A stretch of 33,737 bases of DNA. Source: Brumimicrobium sp965656195 (GTDB lineage: Bacteria; Bacteroidota; Bacteroidia; Flavobacteriales_D; Crocinitomicaceae). The notes under the pieces were generated by a model that was not told the DNA's origin, ran no database searches, and was given only the letters and a program-made list of their open reading frames with translations. Both the position numbers and the translations under genes were made by a program. The stretch is from assembly GCA_965656195.1 (NCBI GenBank), contig CBFHJL010000024.1:1-33737 (forward strand), given 5' to 3'. Positions within the stretch are counted from its first letter, which is position 1, and each line of letters begins with the position of its first letter. Below are positions 1-8,982 of this stretch, piece by piece.

Positions 1-588
1 GAAGTACATATCCACAATATTCGGGATTACTCAACAGATAAGCATAAAAATGTTGATGATTATCAATACGGTGGAGGTGCCGGAATGGTAATGGCAATAC
101 AACCAATAGCTGATTGTATAACAAAATTGCAACAAGAAAGAACATACGATGAGATCATTTATATGACTCCTGATGGTGAACTATTTGAACAATCTAAAGC
201 AAATAATCTTTCCCTAAAAAAGAATCTTATCATTCTTTGTGGCCACTACAAAGGTGTAGACGAACGCATAAGAGAGCGCTTCATCACAATGGAAATCTCC
301 ATAGGTTCTTACGTGCTTTCCGGTGGTGAACTAGCAGCTGCTGTTGTTGCGGATAGTATCATCAGATTAATTCCTGGGGTACTGAATAACGAAACTTCGG
401 CTTTAACAGACAGCTTTCAGGATGGACTATTGTCTCCACCTGTTTATACAAGACCAGCTGAATACGAAGGCATGAAAGTGCCAGAGATTCTATTGTCTGG
501 AGACTTTAAAAAAATTGAAGCCTATCGCGAAGAAGAAGCATTAAAGCGAACAAAACAAAGGCGCCCTGATCTTCTTGATGACAAGTAG
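1..588 (+). CDS. trmD: tRNA (guanine37-N1)-methyltransferase, 5' end missing
   Basis: TrmD transfers a methyl group from S-adenosylmethionine to N1 of G37 in tRNAs, next to the anticodon, and so limits frameshifting. The frame is open from the first base of the window, so the N-terminus lies upstream. The visible part reads through a YGGGAGMVM block, then the SPOUT-knot signatures CGHYKGVDERI and SIGSYVLSGGELA, which form the trefoil-knot SAM site. The C-terminal helical part ends at TAG. The internal ATG at 85 is inside the conserved GGAGMVM segment and is not the start. No clear terminator follows; the next gene lies 136 bp downstream and appears separately transcribed. The family assignment is secure from the motifs. 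Confidence 0.97.
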   Translation, partial: EVHIHNIRDYSTDKHKNVDDYQYGGGAGMVMAIQPIADCITKLQQERTYDEIIYMTPDGELFEQSKANNLSLKKNLIILCGHYKGVDERIRERFITMEISIGSYVLSGGELAAAVVADSIIRLIPGVLNNETSALTDSFQDGLLSPPVYTRPAEYEGMKVPEILLSGDFKKIEAYREEEALKRTKQRRPDLLDDK

Positions 589-724
589 GGAAATCCTAAA
601 TTGATCATGGGATTGAACCAGGGAAGAAAGAATCTCTTTCATTCATATTGATTATTTACCCGTTTATCGAAAAGTTAAGAAATTATTATCAATCCTTCAA
701 AAATCTATGTAAATTCGGGGCGCT

Positions 725-1222
725 ATGAACTATTTACGTTTTTTCGCGATATTTTCTTTAAGCTTCGCTATAATGAGCTTTCACGAGTACTTTTTTGGTT
801 TTGCGGAAATGCAATACAACGAGAAAACAGAGAAAATAGAAATCTCCGTAGCTGTTACTGGTCATGATTTTGAACTTTATCTAGAAGAGAAAGGAATTGT
901 TATTCCGAAACTTGAGGAATGTGTTGATCAAAAGATTCATATGAACAAGATTGAAGGAGAGATTCAACAAGGATTTCAAGTTTATGATGGAAACCAAAAA
1001 CTACAACTTGACCTATTAGGCATGGAGATCAACACTAAAGACCAAGCCATATTTTACCTTTCCACGAGAAAAATGAAAAAACCCGAATCACTCGTCGTAC
1101 GTTTCGACTTATTGATGAATTATTTTATTAAACAACAGAACAAGTTAACTGTATTTAAAGAGGGTAAGAAAGAGTTTTATGCTTTTTTAAATACTGGACC
1201 AGAAAGAAAAATTGATTTATGA
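725..1222 (+). CDS. DUF6702 family exported protein
   Basis: A 165-aa protein that starts with a hydrophobic signal-like segment (residues 4-18) and continues with the FGFAEMQYNEKTEKIEIS-type strand pattern seen in DUF6702, a Bacteroidota family of small exported proteins with no established function. Its stop overlaps the start of the downstream M1 peptidase gene by 4 bp (ATGA). This coupling, which I recall as common for DUF6702 with M1 peptidases in this phylum, suggests joint expression and possibly joint function in the cell envelope. A promoter-like TAAATTCG (one mismatch from TAnnTTTG) ends 7 nt before the ATG. The usual short HPxY-type start of the mature domain is altered here to HEYFF. 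The function is unknown. Confidence 0.8.
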   Translation: MNYLRFFAIFSLSFAIMSFHEYFFGFAEMQYNEKTEKIEISVAVTGHDFELYLEEKGIVIPKLEECVDQKIHMNKIEGEIQQGFQVYDGNQKLQLDLLGMEINTKDQAIFYLSTRKMKKPESLVVRFDLLMNYFIKQQNKLTVFKEGKKEFYAFLNTGPERKIDL

Positions 1223-3546
1223 AAAAATTATCACTTTTAGTGCTAATGATCTTTGGAGCTATTGCTTTTGCCCAAGATGAAAGCAACCCTGAGAATATCA
1301 ACAATAATAAGTTTCGCCAACTCTACCAAGAGCTACCAACTCCAAATGTATATAGAACTGCATCGGGAGCTCCTGGCCATGAATATTATCAGCAGAAAGC
1401 TAACTACGATATCGAAGTTACACTTGATGATGAAAAACAGACCATTTATGGTACTGAGCGTATCACTTATGAGAATAATTCGCCTGATCCTTTAGCATAT
1501 TTATGGCTTCAATTAGATCAGAATGTAAGAGCTATGAACTCGGACAGTAAATTGATCAATGTTGAGCGCATGGAAAACTTCAGGTCATTGGGTCAAGTTC
1601 ATCAAAAGATGTTTGAATTCGACGGTGGATATAAAATCGAATACGTTAAAGCCACAAACGGTGAAGCTATGGAATACGCAATAAACAAGACGATGTTGCG
1701 TATTGATTTAACATCTCCACTGCAACCTGGCGGCACTATTAGTTTTGACATTAAATGGTGGTACAACATCAATGATAGAATGGCTATTGGTGGACGTTCT
1801 GGATACGAATATTTTGAAGAGGAAGATAACTACATCTACACAATCGCTCAATGGTTCCCGAGAATGTGTGTTTATAATGATGTTGAAGGATGGCAGAATA
1901 AGCAATTCTTGGGCCGAGGAGAATTCGCCCTTCCTTTCGGTGACTATGATGTTAAAATCACTGTTCCCTCTGATCACATCGTTGGTTCTACTGGAGTTCT
2001 GCAAAATGAATCCTCTGTTCTCTCAAGTGAGCAACGAAATAGATTGAAGGAAGCAAAAAAGAACTTTGACAAACCTACAATGATCGTAACTGAAGAGGAT
2101 GCTATCGAAGCTGAAAAGAACAAAAAGAAGACGACTAAAACTTGGCATTTCGAAGCAGAAAATGTGAGAGACTTTGCATTTGCGAGCTCACGAAAGTTTA
2201 TCTGGGACGTTATGCCAGTGAAAATCAATAATAAGACTTCTCTTGCAATGTCATACTACCCTAAGGAAGGAAATCCTTTGTGGGAAAGGTACTCTACTGA
2301 AGTAGTAGCACATACGCTAAAGGTTTATTCGAAATATACAATCGACTACCCTTATCCAGTTGCAATTTCTGTTCACTCAAAGTCAATTGGTATGGAATAT
2401 CCAATGATTTGCTTTAATGGAGGACGTCCAGAAGCTGATGGAACTTACTCGAAAAGAACGAAATACGGCATGCTAGGTGTAATCATTCATGAAGTAGGAC
2501 ACAACTTCTTCCCGATGATTATTAACTCTGATGAACGTCAATGGACGTGGATGGATGAAGGGTTGAATACTTTTGTACAATATCTAACAGAACAAGAATG
2601 GGAACGTGACTACCCCTCAAGACGAGGACCTGCATATCAAATCGCAGATTACATGGGGGGAGACAAGAAGTATATTTCTCCAATTATGACGAATTCAGAG
2701 TCAATCTGGCAGTTTGGTAACAATGCCTATGGAAAACCAGCAACAGCTCTTAACATTTTGAGAGAAACAATAATGGGGCGTGAACTTTTTGATCATGCAT
2801 TTAAAATTTATTGCGAGCGATGGGCGTTCAAACACCCTACTCCTGCAGACCTTTTCCGCACAATGGAAGATGCATCCGCTGTAGACCTTGATTGGTTTTG
2901 GAGAGGTTGGTTCTACACGACTGACCATGTTGACATTGCACTTAATGACGTTAAATGGTTTCAATTAAATACGGGTAACCCTAATGAAGAGAAAGCATTT
3001 CAAAAACAACAGGATGAGTCTGCAGATGAGCATATTGGTTACACGCGCAACAAAGAGCAAGTAAAAGAAACGATGACCGAAAAGAAGCCTGAATTAGAAG
3101 ACTTTTATAACAAACGAGATATTTACAAAGTAGACCCTCTAGATATTAAGGAGTATGATGAACTCAAGGCTAAACTTTCGCAAAAAGATATCGAACTATT
3201 GAATAGCGGTAAACATTTTTATGAGCTTCAGTTTGAAAATATCGGCGGGTTAGTTATGCCTCTAATCATTCAAGCTAATTTTGCTGACGGTTCTGAAGAA
3301 ATAATTAGAATACCAGCTGAAATATGGAGAAGACAGAACTACAATGTGTCTAAAGTATTCATCTTTGACAAAGAGGTCGCTAGCTTCCGTCTTGACCCTT
3401 TCCTGGAAACAGCGGATACAGATTTAAACAACAATAGCTGGCCAAAAGAAGTTGAGCCAACACGATTCAAATTATTCAGAGAACAACAGACTAGAGAAAA
3501 TCCAATGCAACGTCAAAAGCGCGCTGACCAATTGGAAAATGAATAG
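1219..3546 (+). CDS. M1 family metallopeptidase (aminopeptidase N-like), exported
   Basis: A 775-aa zinc peptidase with an N-terminal signal peptide (residues 1-18, ending AFAQ). The zinc site is complete: HEVGH at residues 424-428 and the third ligand E447 exactly 18 residues later in WMDEG, the HExxH-x18-E arrangement of clan MA/M1. The substrate-binding Glu of the GxMEN motif is present but the motif reads GMEYP (E393). The N-terminal beta-sandwich includes a YGTERITYENNSP-like strand typical of the family. The C-terminal ~200 residues are highly charged and not an ERAP-type helical domain. I see no type IX sorting domain, so the protein is probably periplasmic or lipid-side envelope protein rather than T9SS-secreted. 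It probably trims peptides. It follows the DUF6702 gene with a 4-bp overlap and is closed by a strong terminator. Confidence 0.93.
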   Translation: MKKLSLLVLMIFGAIAFAQDESNPENINNNKFRQLYQELPTPNVYRTASGAPGHEYYQQKANYDIEVTLDDEKQTIYGTERITYENNSPDPLAYLWLQLDQNVRAMNSDSKLINVERMENFRSLGQVHQKMFEFDGGYKIEYVKATNGEAMEYAINKTMLRIDLTSPLQPGGTISFDIKWWYNINDRMAIGGRSGYEYFEEEDNYIYTIAQWFPRMCVYNDVEGWQNKQFLGRGEFALPFGDYDVKITVPSDHIVGSTGVLQNESSVLSSEQRNRLKEAKKNFDKPTMIVTEEDAIEAEKNKKKTTKTWHFEAENVRDFAFASSRKFIWDVMPVKINNKTSLAMSYYPKEGNPLWERYSTEVVAHTLKVYSKYTIDYPYPVAISVHSKSIGMEYPMICFNGGRPEADGTYSKRTKYGMLGVIIHEVGHNFFPMIINSDERQWTWMDEGLNTFVQYLTEQEWERDYPSRRGPAYQIADYMGGDKKYISPIMTNSESIWQFGNNAYGKPATALNILRETIMGRELFDHAFKIYCERWAFKHPTPADLFRTMEDASAVDLDWFWRGWFYTTDHVDIALNDVKWFQLNTGNPNEEKAFQKQQDESADEHIGYTRNKEQVKETMTEKKPELEDFYNKRDIYKVDPLDIKEYDELKAKLSQKDIELLNSGKHFYELQFENIGGLVMPLIIQANFADGSEEIIRIPAEIWRRQNYNVSKVFIFDKEVASFRLDPFLETADTDLNNNSWPKEVEPTRFKLFREQQTRENPMQRQKRADQLENE

Positions 3547-3564
3547 TTATATAATATTTAGATA

Positions 3565-3591
3565 GGGACGGATATATTCGTCCCTTTTTTT
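3565..3591 (+). terminator. Intrinsic terminator after the M1 peptidase gene
   Basis: Inverted repeat GGGACGGA/TTCGTCCC (8 pairs, one G-U) with loop TATA, followed directly by seven T. It ends the plus-strand DUF6702/M1 transcript and sits between two convergent genes, just before the end of the minus-strand GDPD-like gene. Confidence 0.85.
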
Positions 3592-3595
3592 GTGA

Positions 3596-4396
3596 CTAAT
3601 TTGACAGTATAATCGCCTCCTTAACTTCCTCTACTAGCACACCTGTTGGTGATTTATCAATCGCAGACCGAATTGATCCAGGACTATACATTTCATATAA
3701 TATCACAGATTTACCCGATTTAGTGATAAGACCAACCTGATCTTCTGTAAGATCAGCATTGCGAAAAAACCAACCTAAATAAAACGGAGAATCCAATTCT
3801 ATAGTATTAAAGTCAAAAGCATCTGACCATATAGAATACCCCAAGGAATTCATTTCTGAGGCAAGAGTTGTATCGTTAATGATAAATGAAACTTGTAAAG
3901 AAGGATGATTTATTAATTCACTGCACTCTTGAATTAAGTACTGAGAAGTAACCGAAAAACCTTCGCAAGAACCAATGTATTTGACATCTATAAATAATTC
4001 TTTACTCCCTTGAATATTTGTAAGATCAAGATCTCTGACTCTGGAAAGTGAAAAGTTTTCATTTTCAAAATCAACATTCATCAAATAGTCATCTGTTCTT
4101 TCACAAAGTCTCCCCATACCATTAGTACGATCATCTAAATATACATCATGAAACATCCACAGCGTTGAATCCTGACTGAATTGCACATCCATTTCAATTC
4201 CTTGAAGACCTTCAAAAGAAATAGCATAATCAAAACCCTCCTTGGTATTATCAATAAAATAACTTTGGGGGTTATAAAGTCCAGTGATTGCATGAGTGTA
4301 GACAGCCACCGTCTTATCTTGATTAACCTTATCGCAACTTAAAAAAACTACGACTATCAGAACACTCAGGGCTATAAACTTAATGCGGGAATACAT
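3596..4396 (-). CDS. Glycerophosphodiester phosphodiesterase-like lipoprotein
   Basis: A 266-aa protein. The N-terminal hydrophobic stretch ends in FLSC, a Bacteroidota-style lipobox with C21 as the lipidated Cys. The core resembles GDPD TIM barrels: H35, then a GIEMDV segment (E68, D70 as metal ligands) and FHD (H83) followed by DDRTNGMG, close to the canonical H-D-x-x-x-x-R-T-T-N-G-x-G. Two deviations are visible: the HR pair of the family is HA (A36), and the later LxIEIK strand reads LFIDVK. Activity on glycerophosphodiesters is therefore uncertain. An in-frame TTG lies two codons upstream; I chose ATG (MYSRIK), which still overlaps the preceding gene by 17 bp. It is the last gene of the minus-strand operon. 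Confidence 0.68.
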   Translation of the reverse strand: MYSRIKFIALSVLIVVVFLSCDKVNQDKTVAVYTHAITGLYNPQSYFIDNTKEGFDYAISFEGLQGIEMDVQFSQDSTLWMFHDVYLDDRTNGMGRLCERTDDYLMNVDFENENFSLSRVRDLDLTNIQGSKELFIDVKYIGSCEGFSVTSQYLIQECSELINHPSLQVSFIINDTTLASEMNSLGYSIWSDAFDFNTIELDSPFYLGWFFRNADLTEDQVGLITKSGKSVILYEMYSPGSIRSAIDKSPTGVLVEEVKEAIILSN

Positions 4397-4919
4397 ATCC
4401 AAATCCTATGTGAATTAAAAAAGAAGAATAGTTTACACTAGACTTTTCAGACCCTTCATACCCTAGTCCATAATACGCTCCTTGAACTAGTCTATAACGA
4501 TCACCCAGGACGAACTCGTATCCAAAAAGCATTTCGACATTATTCACAATACTAGTCTCCGATAAACGAGAAGTTACTAACTGCCCTTTCAAACCAGGGA
4601 CTAGATCAACCTTCCAATTCTTTTGAAGAACATCATACCCTAACCCCATTGAAATCAAAGGGGTGAATTTCTTCAAACCTAAATGCCTGATCTTAGAAGC
4701 CAATGACATATTTACATTCCATCCTTTATGGAAGTTTGAATTCCATCCTAGACCTGCATAAAGTCCAGTTTTCCCATAAGCGCTTTGAAGTGTTAAGGGG
4801 GTTGTTCTCTTTGCTTGCATACTATTAAAATCACAAGCCCTTTTAACTATAGAATCCTGCGAGAACAATGGATTCATCATTAAAAACAAAAAAGTTAACC
4901 CTAAAAAAAAGAACTTCAT
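4380..4919 (-). CDS. Uncharacterised exported, probable beta-barrel protein
   Basis: A 179-aa protein with a clear signal peptide (MKFFFLG... ending PLFSQ). The mature part alternates short amphipathic strands with Gly/aromatic turns and ends in FGYVFPH, which fits a small outer-membrane barrel. I do not recognise a specific family. The ATG start lies 2 bp after the stop of the SUI1 gene; an in-frame TTG two codons upstream was rejected in favour of ATG. Its 3' end overlaps the GDPD-like gene, so the two are translationally close and may act together in the envelope. The barrel assignment is inference from composition. Confidence 0.6.
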   Translation of the reverse strand: MKFFFLGLTFLFLMMNPLFSQDSIVKRACDFNSMQAKRTTPLTLQSAYGKTGLYAGLGWNSNFHKGWNVNMSLASKIRHLGLKKFTPLISMGLGYDVLQKNWKVDLVPGLKGQLVTSRLSETSIVNNVEMLFGYEFVLGDRYRLVQGAYYGLGYEGSEKSSVNYSSFLIHIGFGYVFPH

Positions 4920-4921
4920 GA

Positions 4922-5266
4922 TCAACCGCCCTTTCGTTTCGTTTTATACCCCTTTTTCTCAAGCAACTCGATCACCTTATCTCTAAAAATACCTTGAATC
5001 AGAATTTCACCGTCTTTAACTGTACCTCCTACTCCACATGAAGATTTCAACATTTTACCGAGATCCTTCAAATCGTCTTCCGCTCCAACAAACCCCTCAA
5101 CAAGTGTTACATCTTTTCCCTTCCTCTTTTTACGATCAATAGATACATACAGCAACTGTTCTTCATTGGGAAGTGTTACTTCTTCTTGACTTTCATCGTG
5201 ACCATAATTAAAATCTGGATTTGTACTATAGACCACATCAACACGTTTTTTCTTCTTCTTACCCAT
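4922..5266 (-). CDS. SUI1/eIF1-like translation initiation factor (YciH family)
   Basis: A 114-aa protein. A basic, variable N-terminus (MGKKKKK) is followed by the SUI1 fold: a KKRKGKDVTLVEGF strand, the LKSSCGVGGTVKDGEILIQG core, then a FRDKVIELLEKKGYKTKRKGG end. These match bacterial YciH proteins, homologues of eIF1 that influence start-codon selection in vitro; the cellular role in Bacteroidota is not settled. It begins 7 bp after the patatin gene and ends 2 bp before the next gene, so it is in the middle of the operon. Length is normal for the family. Confidence 0.93.
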   Translation of the reverse strand: MGKKKKKRVDVVYSTNPDFNYGHDESQEEVTLPNEEQLLYVSIDRKKRKGKDVTLVEGFVGAEDDLKDLGKMLKSSCGVGGTVKDGEILIQGIFRDKVIELLEKKGYKTKRKGG

Positions 5267-5273
5267 CTCTATT

Positions 5274-7532
5274 CTAATCTCTTTTCGTTATTTCAATCAA
5301 CCTACTCATTGCTTTTTCATTCGCAGGGGAATGAATTGCATTTCTTATCTTTTGTTTTTCTTGCTTAGTTAAATGCCAGGACAATGCTATTCTATCGTTA
5401 AAGTCTTCTCTTAAATTAAAAGTAATTATTTCAATTGGAAAGTCCAGTGACCGAACAGCTGTTGATAATAATTCATCTTGATTAAAGTCTTGAACTCGCG
5501 GGAAGTTACCATACATATTGCTAAACGGTAAGAATAAACGTTCTATCAATCCAATCTCCTGGTAGTTTTCTCCTCTCAAGGTCTTTTTAGCGTCTCGCAC
5601 TTTCAAAATCACAACTCCACTGGTGTTCTCTTCTATCCATTTCCGCAATGCTATTAAATATTTTACGGTTGTTTTTGTTCCATAATTATCTCTAATTCCG
5701 GCATCCATAACTTGCATACCAGGATGAGTAGGCATAGTGACCATTGGCATTATATAAGGAAACGTGGCGCTCATCCTTAGAACAGAAGTGAAGGCAACAT
5801 CCTCCGGTCGATTCTTTTTGAAATACTTTAAGTATTCAATATTTTCTAATTGAGGCTCAAGTCCAATACGGGTATCTAGTTGATCGGAAGACTGTAAATA
5901 ACCATGATGTTGAGAACCAATCAACAATCTTCTTCCATCATTAATAATCGTTGGCGAAAAAATGAATGTTGGAATTACTCCTTCCTTTTCCAGTTTGGTG
6001 TAATCTCCTAGTGTCCTTGAAAATGCACCATTTAAATTCTCTTTGAGCTCTTCTTCAAATGCATAACCACGGTCCTTCGAGTACCAATGCCCATTGATCT
6101 CTACTTTTTGAAAACGAAAGAAAATATCGCTTGTAGAAATTGAAAAAGAGAGCCTATTTAAAAGATCTTGAGCTAGCCAATCACCATATCGGGAATCAGT
6201 CCTATCTTCAATGATCGAATCTCTTTCCTGAAGAATCAAGTCGCGATAATAAGCAGCCCCAATTATTCCACCAGATGCTCCTGTAACCATCTGAATGTTC
6301 TTAACCAGTCCTTTCTCGGATAGACTATCGGCGCTTTGAAGTACATAAAAAGTCCAAAGCGCAGAACGCAAACCACCACCACTGGTATTGAGGAGTACTA
6401 ACTTCGGTTTATTTTGACCAGTATTCATCTTCCAGTTCTCTAAGGTTTCTACATAATTCTGATAGTCATTTTGAATTATACTATCCGAATATTCAATTGC
6501 TTGAATAGCCACCTTATCGTACTCAACCAGTTCCTCCTCTTCATAAGACAGCCCGAAAGCATAGCTCTTAAACTGAAACCAAGTCGTTTCTTTACTCAGA
6601 AAATTAATAAACAGGAACAAGGCAAGTAAAATAGCGTATGTCCAATTTTTAAACCATGAAAAGAATGCACTGATCAGCATTATCACTATTGTAAACAGCA
6701 TCATAATACTTACGCTGGCAGGAACTTGAAAAAATTCAATGTCTCTAAAGAAGCCTATGGCAAAAAAAGATAAAATTAATACAACCTCAAAAACAGATGC
6801 GTTGATATGGTTCTGTGAAAAAACCTGATCAAGAACTTTACGGTCATAATGAATTGAGCTTCTGGAACGTTTTACCTTAAGCGCTCTACCCAAATAATAA
6901 TATCGATCCAGAGAACGCTTCAAAAAGTCCTCGTACCATGTTTGTTTTTTGTGAAGCGAGGCATTTACGTTACTAGACTTCGAAACAAACTCTTCGGATC
7001 TTTTACCAGTTATTTTGAAAAGATCTTTGTTCGTAGGAAAAAAATATAAAAAGGCAAAGCTTATAAACAAGAAAACCCCTACGACAAAACTAGCCACAAG
7101 ACTAACTAAATTAGAGGTAGTCACTAACTCTTGATTCTTTTGAAAGGCATATATACTGATACTTAAATTCACGATAAACGCGAGAGGTATAAGACTATTA
7201 TTGAGAGAAAATTTAAAAAAAGGTCTAGAGAGTGTTGCTATAAATGGATACTTTGGGCCTAACAATATGTATGAATAGGTTTGAAAAGCCATTATAAATC
7301 CTCCAACACTAAATCCTAGGAGCAAAAATGCAATATAATTAGAACTGCCTAAGTACTCTGGTGATAAAAACAGATAAGGAAGTCCAAACCCTATGCCTAT
7401 CTGATTATTTATGATTGCAAAAAGGAATGCCCAATAAAAAAGAACAATCAAGTTATACTTAAATTGAGATAACAACAAATGAATAGGGAAAAACGCAGGA
7501 ACCGCTTTTAAAAGATCAAATATTCTCCCCAT
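5274..7532 (-). CDS. Membrane-anchored patatin-like phospholipase
   Basis: A 752-aa protein. The N-terminal ~340 residues contain several hydrophobic segments (about 25-45, 70-90, 105-125, 140-170, 250-275 and 280-320), so this half is a multi-spanning membrane domain. The C-terminal half is a patatin domain: oxyanion loop SGGGLRSA, nucleophile elbow GASGG with S420, and the catalytic DAG motif with D610. The catalytic Ser-Asp dyad of patatin lipases is therefore intact. Likely role: acyl hydrolase on membrane lipids. It sits 18 bp after the arginase-family gene and 7 bp before the SUI1 gene. The long membrane part makes it larger than typical soluble patatins. The substrate is unknown. Confidence 0.88.
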   Translation of the reverse strand: MGRIFDLLKAVPAFFPIHLLLSQFKYNLIVLFYWAFLFAIINNQIGIGFGLPYLFLSPEYLGSSNYIAFLLLGFSVGGFIMAFQTYSYILLGPKYPFIATLSRPFFKFSLNNSLIPLAFIVNLSISIYAFQKNQELVTTSNLVSLVASFVVGVFLFISFAFLYFFPTNKDLFKITGKRSEEFVSKSSNVNASLHKKQTWYEDFLKRSLDRYYYLGRALKVKRSRSSIHYDRKVLDQVFSQNHINASVFEVVLILSFFAIGFFRDIEFFQVPASVSIMMLFTIVIMLISAFFSWFKNWTYAILLALFLFINFLSKETTWFQFKSYAFGLSYEEEELVEYDKVAIQAIEYSDSIIQNDYQNYVETLENWKMNTGQNKPKLVLLNTSGGGLRSALWTFYVLQSADSLSEKGLVKNIQMVTGASGGIIGAAYYRDLILQERDSIIEDRTDSRYGDWLAQDLLNRLSFSISTSDIFFRFQKVEINGHWYSKDRGYAFEEELKENLNGAFSRTLGDYTKLEKEGVIPTFIFSPTIINDGRRLLIGSQHHGYLQSSDQLDTRIGLEPQLENIEYLKYFKKNRPEDVAFTSVLRMSATFPYIMPMVTMPTHPGMQVMDAGIRDNYGTKTTVKYLIALRKWIEENTSGVVILKVRDAKKTLRGENYQEIGLIERLFLPFSNMYGNFPRVQDFNQDELLSTAVRSLDFPIEIITFNLREDFNDRIALSWHLTKQEKQKIRNAIHSPANEKAMSRLIEITKRD

Positions 7533-7550
7533 TACAGATAGATTACAGTA

Positions 7551-8540
7551 TTAATATAATTTTCCAGCATTCAAATGAGCTCTGATAAACCCTGTTGTAA
7601 GGTATGCAAGTGTTTTCCCAACAACAATGGACTCATCCTCATTTGAAGGAGCTCCTTCAGGAAGATGTAAATAACCAACCTTATTATGCTTAGCCATTAT
7701 CCTTAGGTACTTCAGCGCTTCATTCATTGTAACACCAACAGGCGTAAATGCGCTACTCGGCATACGCTCGATTGTGTCAAGATCTAGCTCAATACCCAAC
7801 GGAATATTAACGTTAGAATCAGAAATATATTTCTTGAAATCTTCAATGAAATTGCGTTGACCAAGAACATAATCTTCGTGCAGCGTAAAACTATGACCGT
7901 CTCTCTTCAAGTCATTGAAAACCTGTTGACTATTGTATTGGTAATGCAAACCAAAAACCGAGTAATGATTCAGCCAACCTAAATCGTATGCATAAGAAAA
8001 TGAATTTCCACTGTGCCTTCCTTCTAATAATCTGTAATCACCATGTGCATCAAGATTTACAACATTCACACGATTGTCATTCTCAACACTGAGATGTTTG
8101 ATCATCGGTAAAGCATTATTATGACCTCCTCCAATCAAAATAGGAATTTGACCCTTTAACAAATGACTTTTTACCGTATTGTAAACAAATTCATCAAGCA
8201 TATCTACCGAATCTGATAGAGTCTCTTCTTCAGTATCAACAGATATCCTTCCCAATAAACCAACCTTACTTGCATCAAAATAAGTATTTGACTGCATATT
8301 CAAAAACATAGAAAGGAAAGCTTGAAAAGCATGTTCTGCTCCTGCCCTGCCTCGATTTGCTCTAGGACCAACACTTTCCTCTACACCAATGATTACGTAC
8401 TTCATGGATTTCCAATTCGATCTTTTCCAGAGACCTATTTTTTGTCCAACCTTCGTCTCGCCTTCTCTTGGTGAAAAATGCTTCTTAATGTCCGACTCCC
8501 CGAAAAGGTCGAACGATATTTTACCATAGTCATTACTCAT
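7551..8540 (-). CDS. Arginase/agmatinase/formimidoylglutamase family hydrolase
   Basis: A 329-aa ureohydrolase-fold protein. All six binuclear Mn ligands can be placed: H140 in GGGHNNA, D164/H166/D168 in NLDAHGDYR, and D253/D255 in ELDLDTIE. RHSGNSFSYA after the second motif resembles Bacteroidota proteins annotated as formimidoylglutamase, the histidine-degradation enzyme that releases formamide. No other hut genes are nearby, so the substrate is not settled; arginine, agmatine or formimidoylglutamate are possible. I chose ATG giving MSNDYG; an in-frame TTG two codons earlier was rejected. The start overlaps the end of the thioesterase gene by 8 bp, so the two are probably co-translated. Confidence 0.87.
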   Translation of the reverse strand: MSNDYGKISFDLFGESDIKKHFSPREGETKVGQKIGLWKRSNWKSMKYVIIGVEESVGPRANRGRAGAEHAFQAFLSMFLNMQSNTYFDASKVGLLGRISVDTEEETLSDSVDMLDEFVYNTVKSHLLKGQIPILIGGGHNNALPMIKHLSVENDNRVNVVNLDAHGDYRLLEGRHSGNSFSYAYDLGWLNHYSVFGLHYQYNSQQVFNDLKRDGHSFTLHEDYVLGQRNFIEDFKKYISDSNVNIPLGIELDLDTIERMPSSAFTPVGVTMNEALKYLRIMAKHNKVGYLHLPEGAPSNEDESIVVGKTLAYLTTGFIRAHLNAGKLY

Positions 8541-8982
8541 AATCAAAAGGTTTTAAATTATTTAAAAGCTGAACGAACTCTTCTGGTGGTGACGTTGGAC
8601 GCATCGTGTCTTTACGTACAAAAACCAAAGTTGTTGAGGCTTCGGCAAGTTTCTTTTGATTCACATTAAAAATTGCATAATCAAATGTGAGACGAACTCC
8701 GTCTAACGCTCTAATGTATGTAATTATTGTGAGTTCATCATCGTATTTTGCCGGAAACATATACTTCACATTGTATTCACTTACAGGGAGCATAACACCA
8801 TTTTCTTCTAGCTCTCGATAGGACATTCCTATCTCTCTTAGCGCTTCAACCCTACCCACTTCAAAATACTGAGCATAATTCCCATAATAACAATACCCCA
8901 TTTGATCAGTTTCACCGTAACGCACTCTAAGCGATGTACTTGACTTAAATACAGGTTTTAAAAAAGGTTTATTTTTTTTCAC
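8533..8982 (-). CDS. YbgC/FadM-like acyl-CoA thioesterase
   Basis: A 149-aa hot-dog fold protein. The signature RVRYGETDQMGYCYYGNYAQYFE contains the catalytic Asp (D26) of the 4-hydroxybenzoyl-CoA thioesterase/YbgC group, and the rest follows the family in length and strand pattern. It probably hydrolyses acyl-CoA or acyl-ACP thioesters. The start codon at the position chosen is GTG; no ATG occurs before the catalytic motif. First gene of the minus-strand operon that runs to the GDPD-like gene. It is not clustered with tol-pal genes, so a Tol-Pal role is not supported by context. Confidence 0.9.
   Translation of the reverse strand: MKKNKPFLKPVFKSSTSLRVRYGETDQMGYCYYGNYAQYFEVGRVEALREIGMSYRELEENGVMLPVSEYNVKYMFPAKYDDELTIITYIRALDGVRLTFDYAIFNVNQKKLAEASTTLVFVRKDTMRPTSPPEEFVQLLNNLKPFDYE

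Noticed and set aside
626..640. GAAAGA-atc-TCTTTC hairpin after trmD as a terminator
   Set aside because: Only 6 bp, AT-rich and not followed by a T run.
2701..2964. Antisense open frame inside the M1 peptidase gene
   Set aside because: Shadow of a strongly supported coding gene; no signals or recognisable protein of its own. The same applies to the other antisense frames in the window.
4920..4925. TTG start for the barrel-like gene (and similar TTG starts at 4402, 8546 and 19281)
   Set aside because: Each has a normal ATG two to nine codons downstream that fits the family start and neighbour spacing better.
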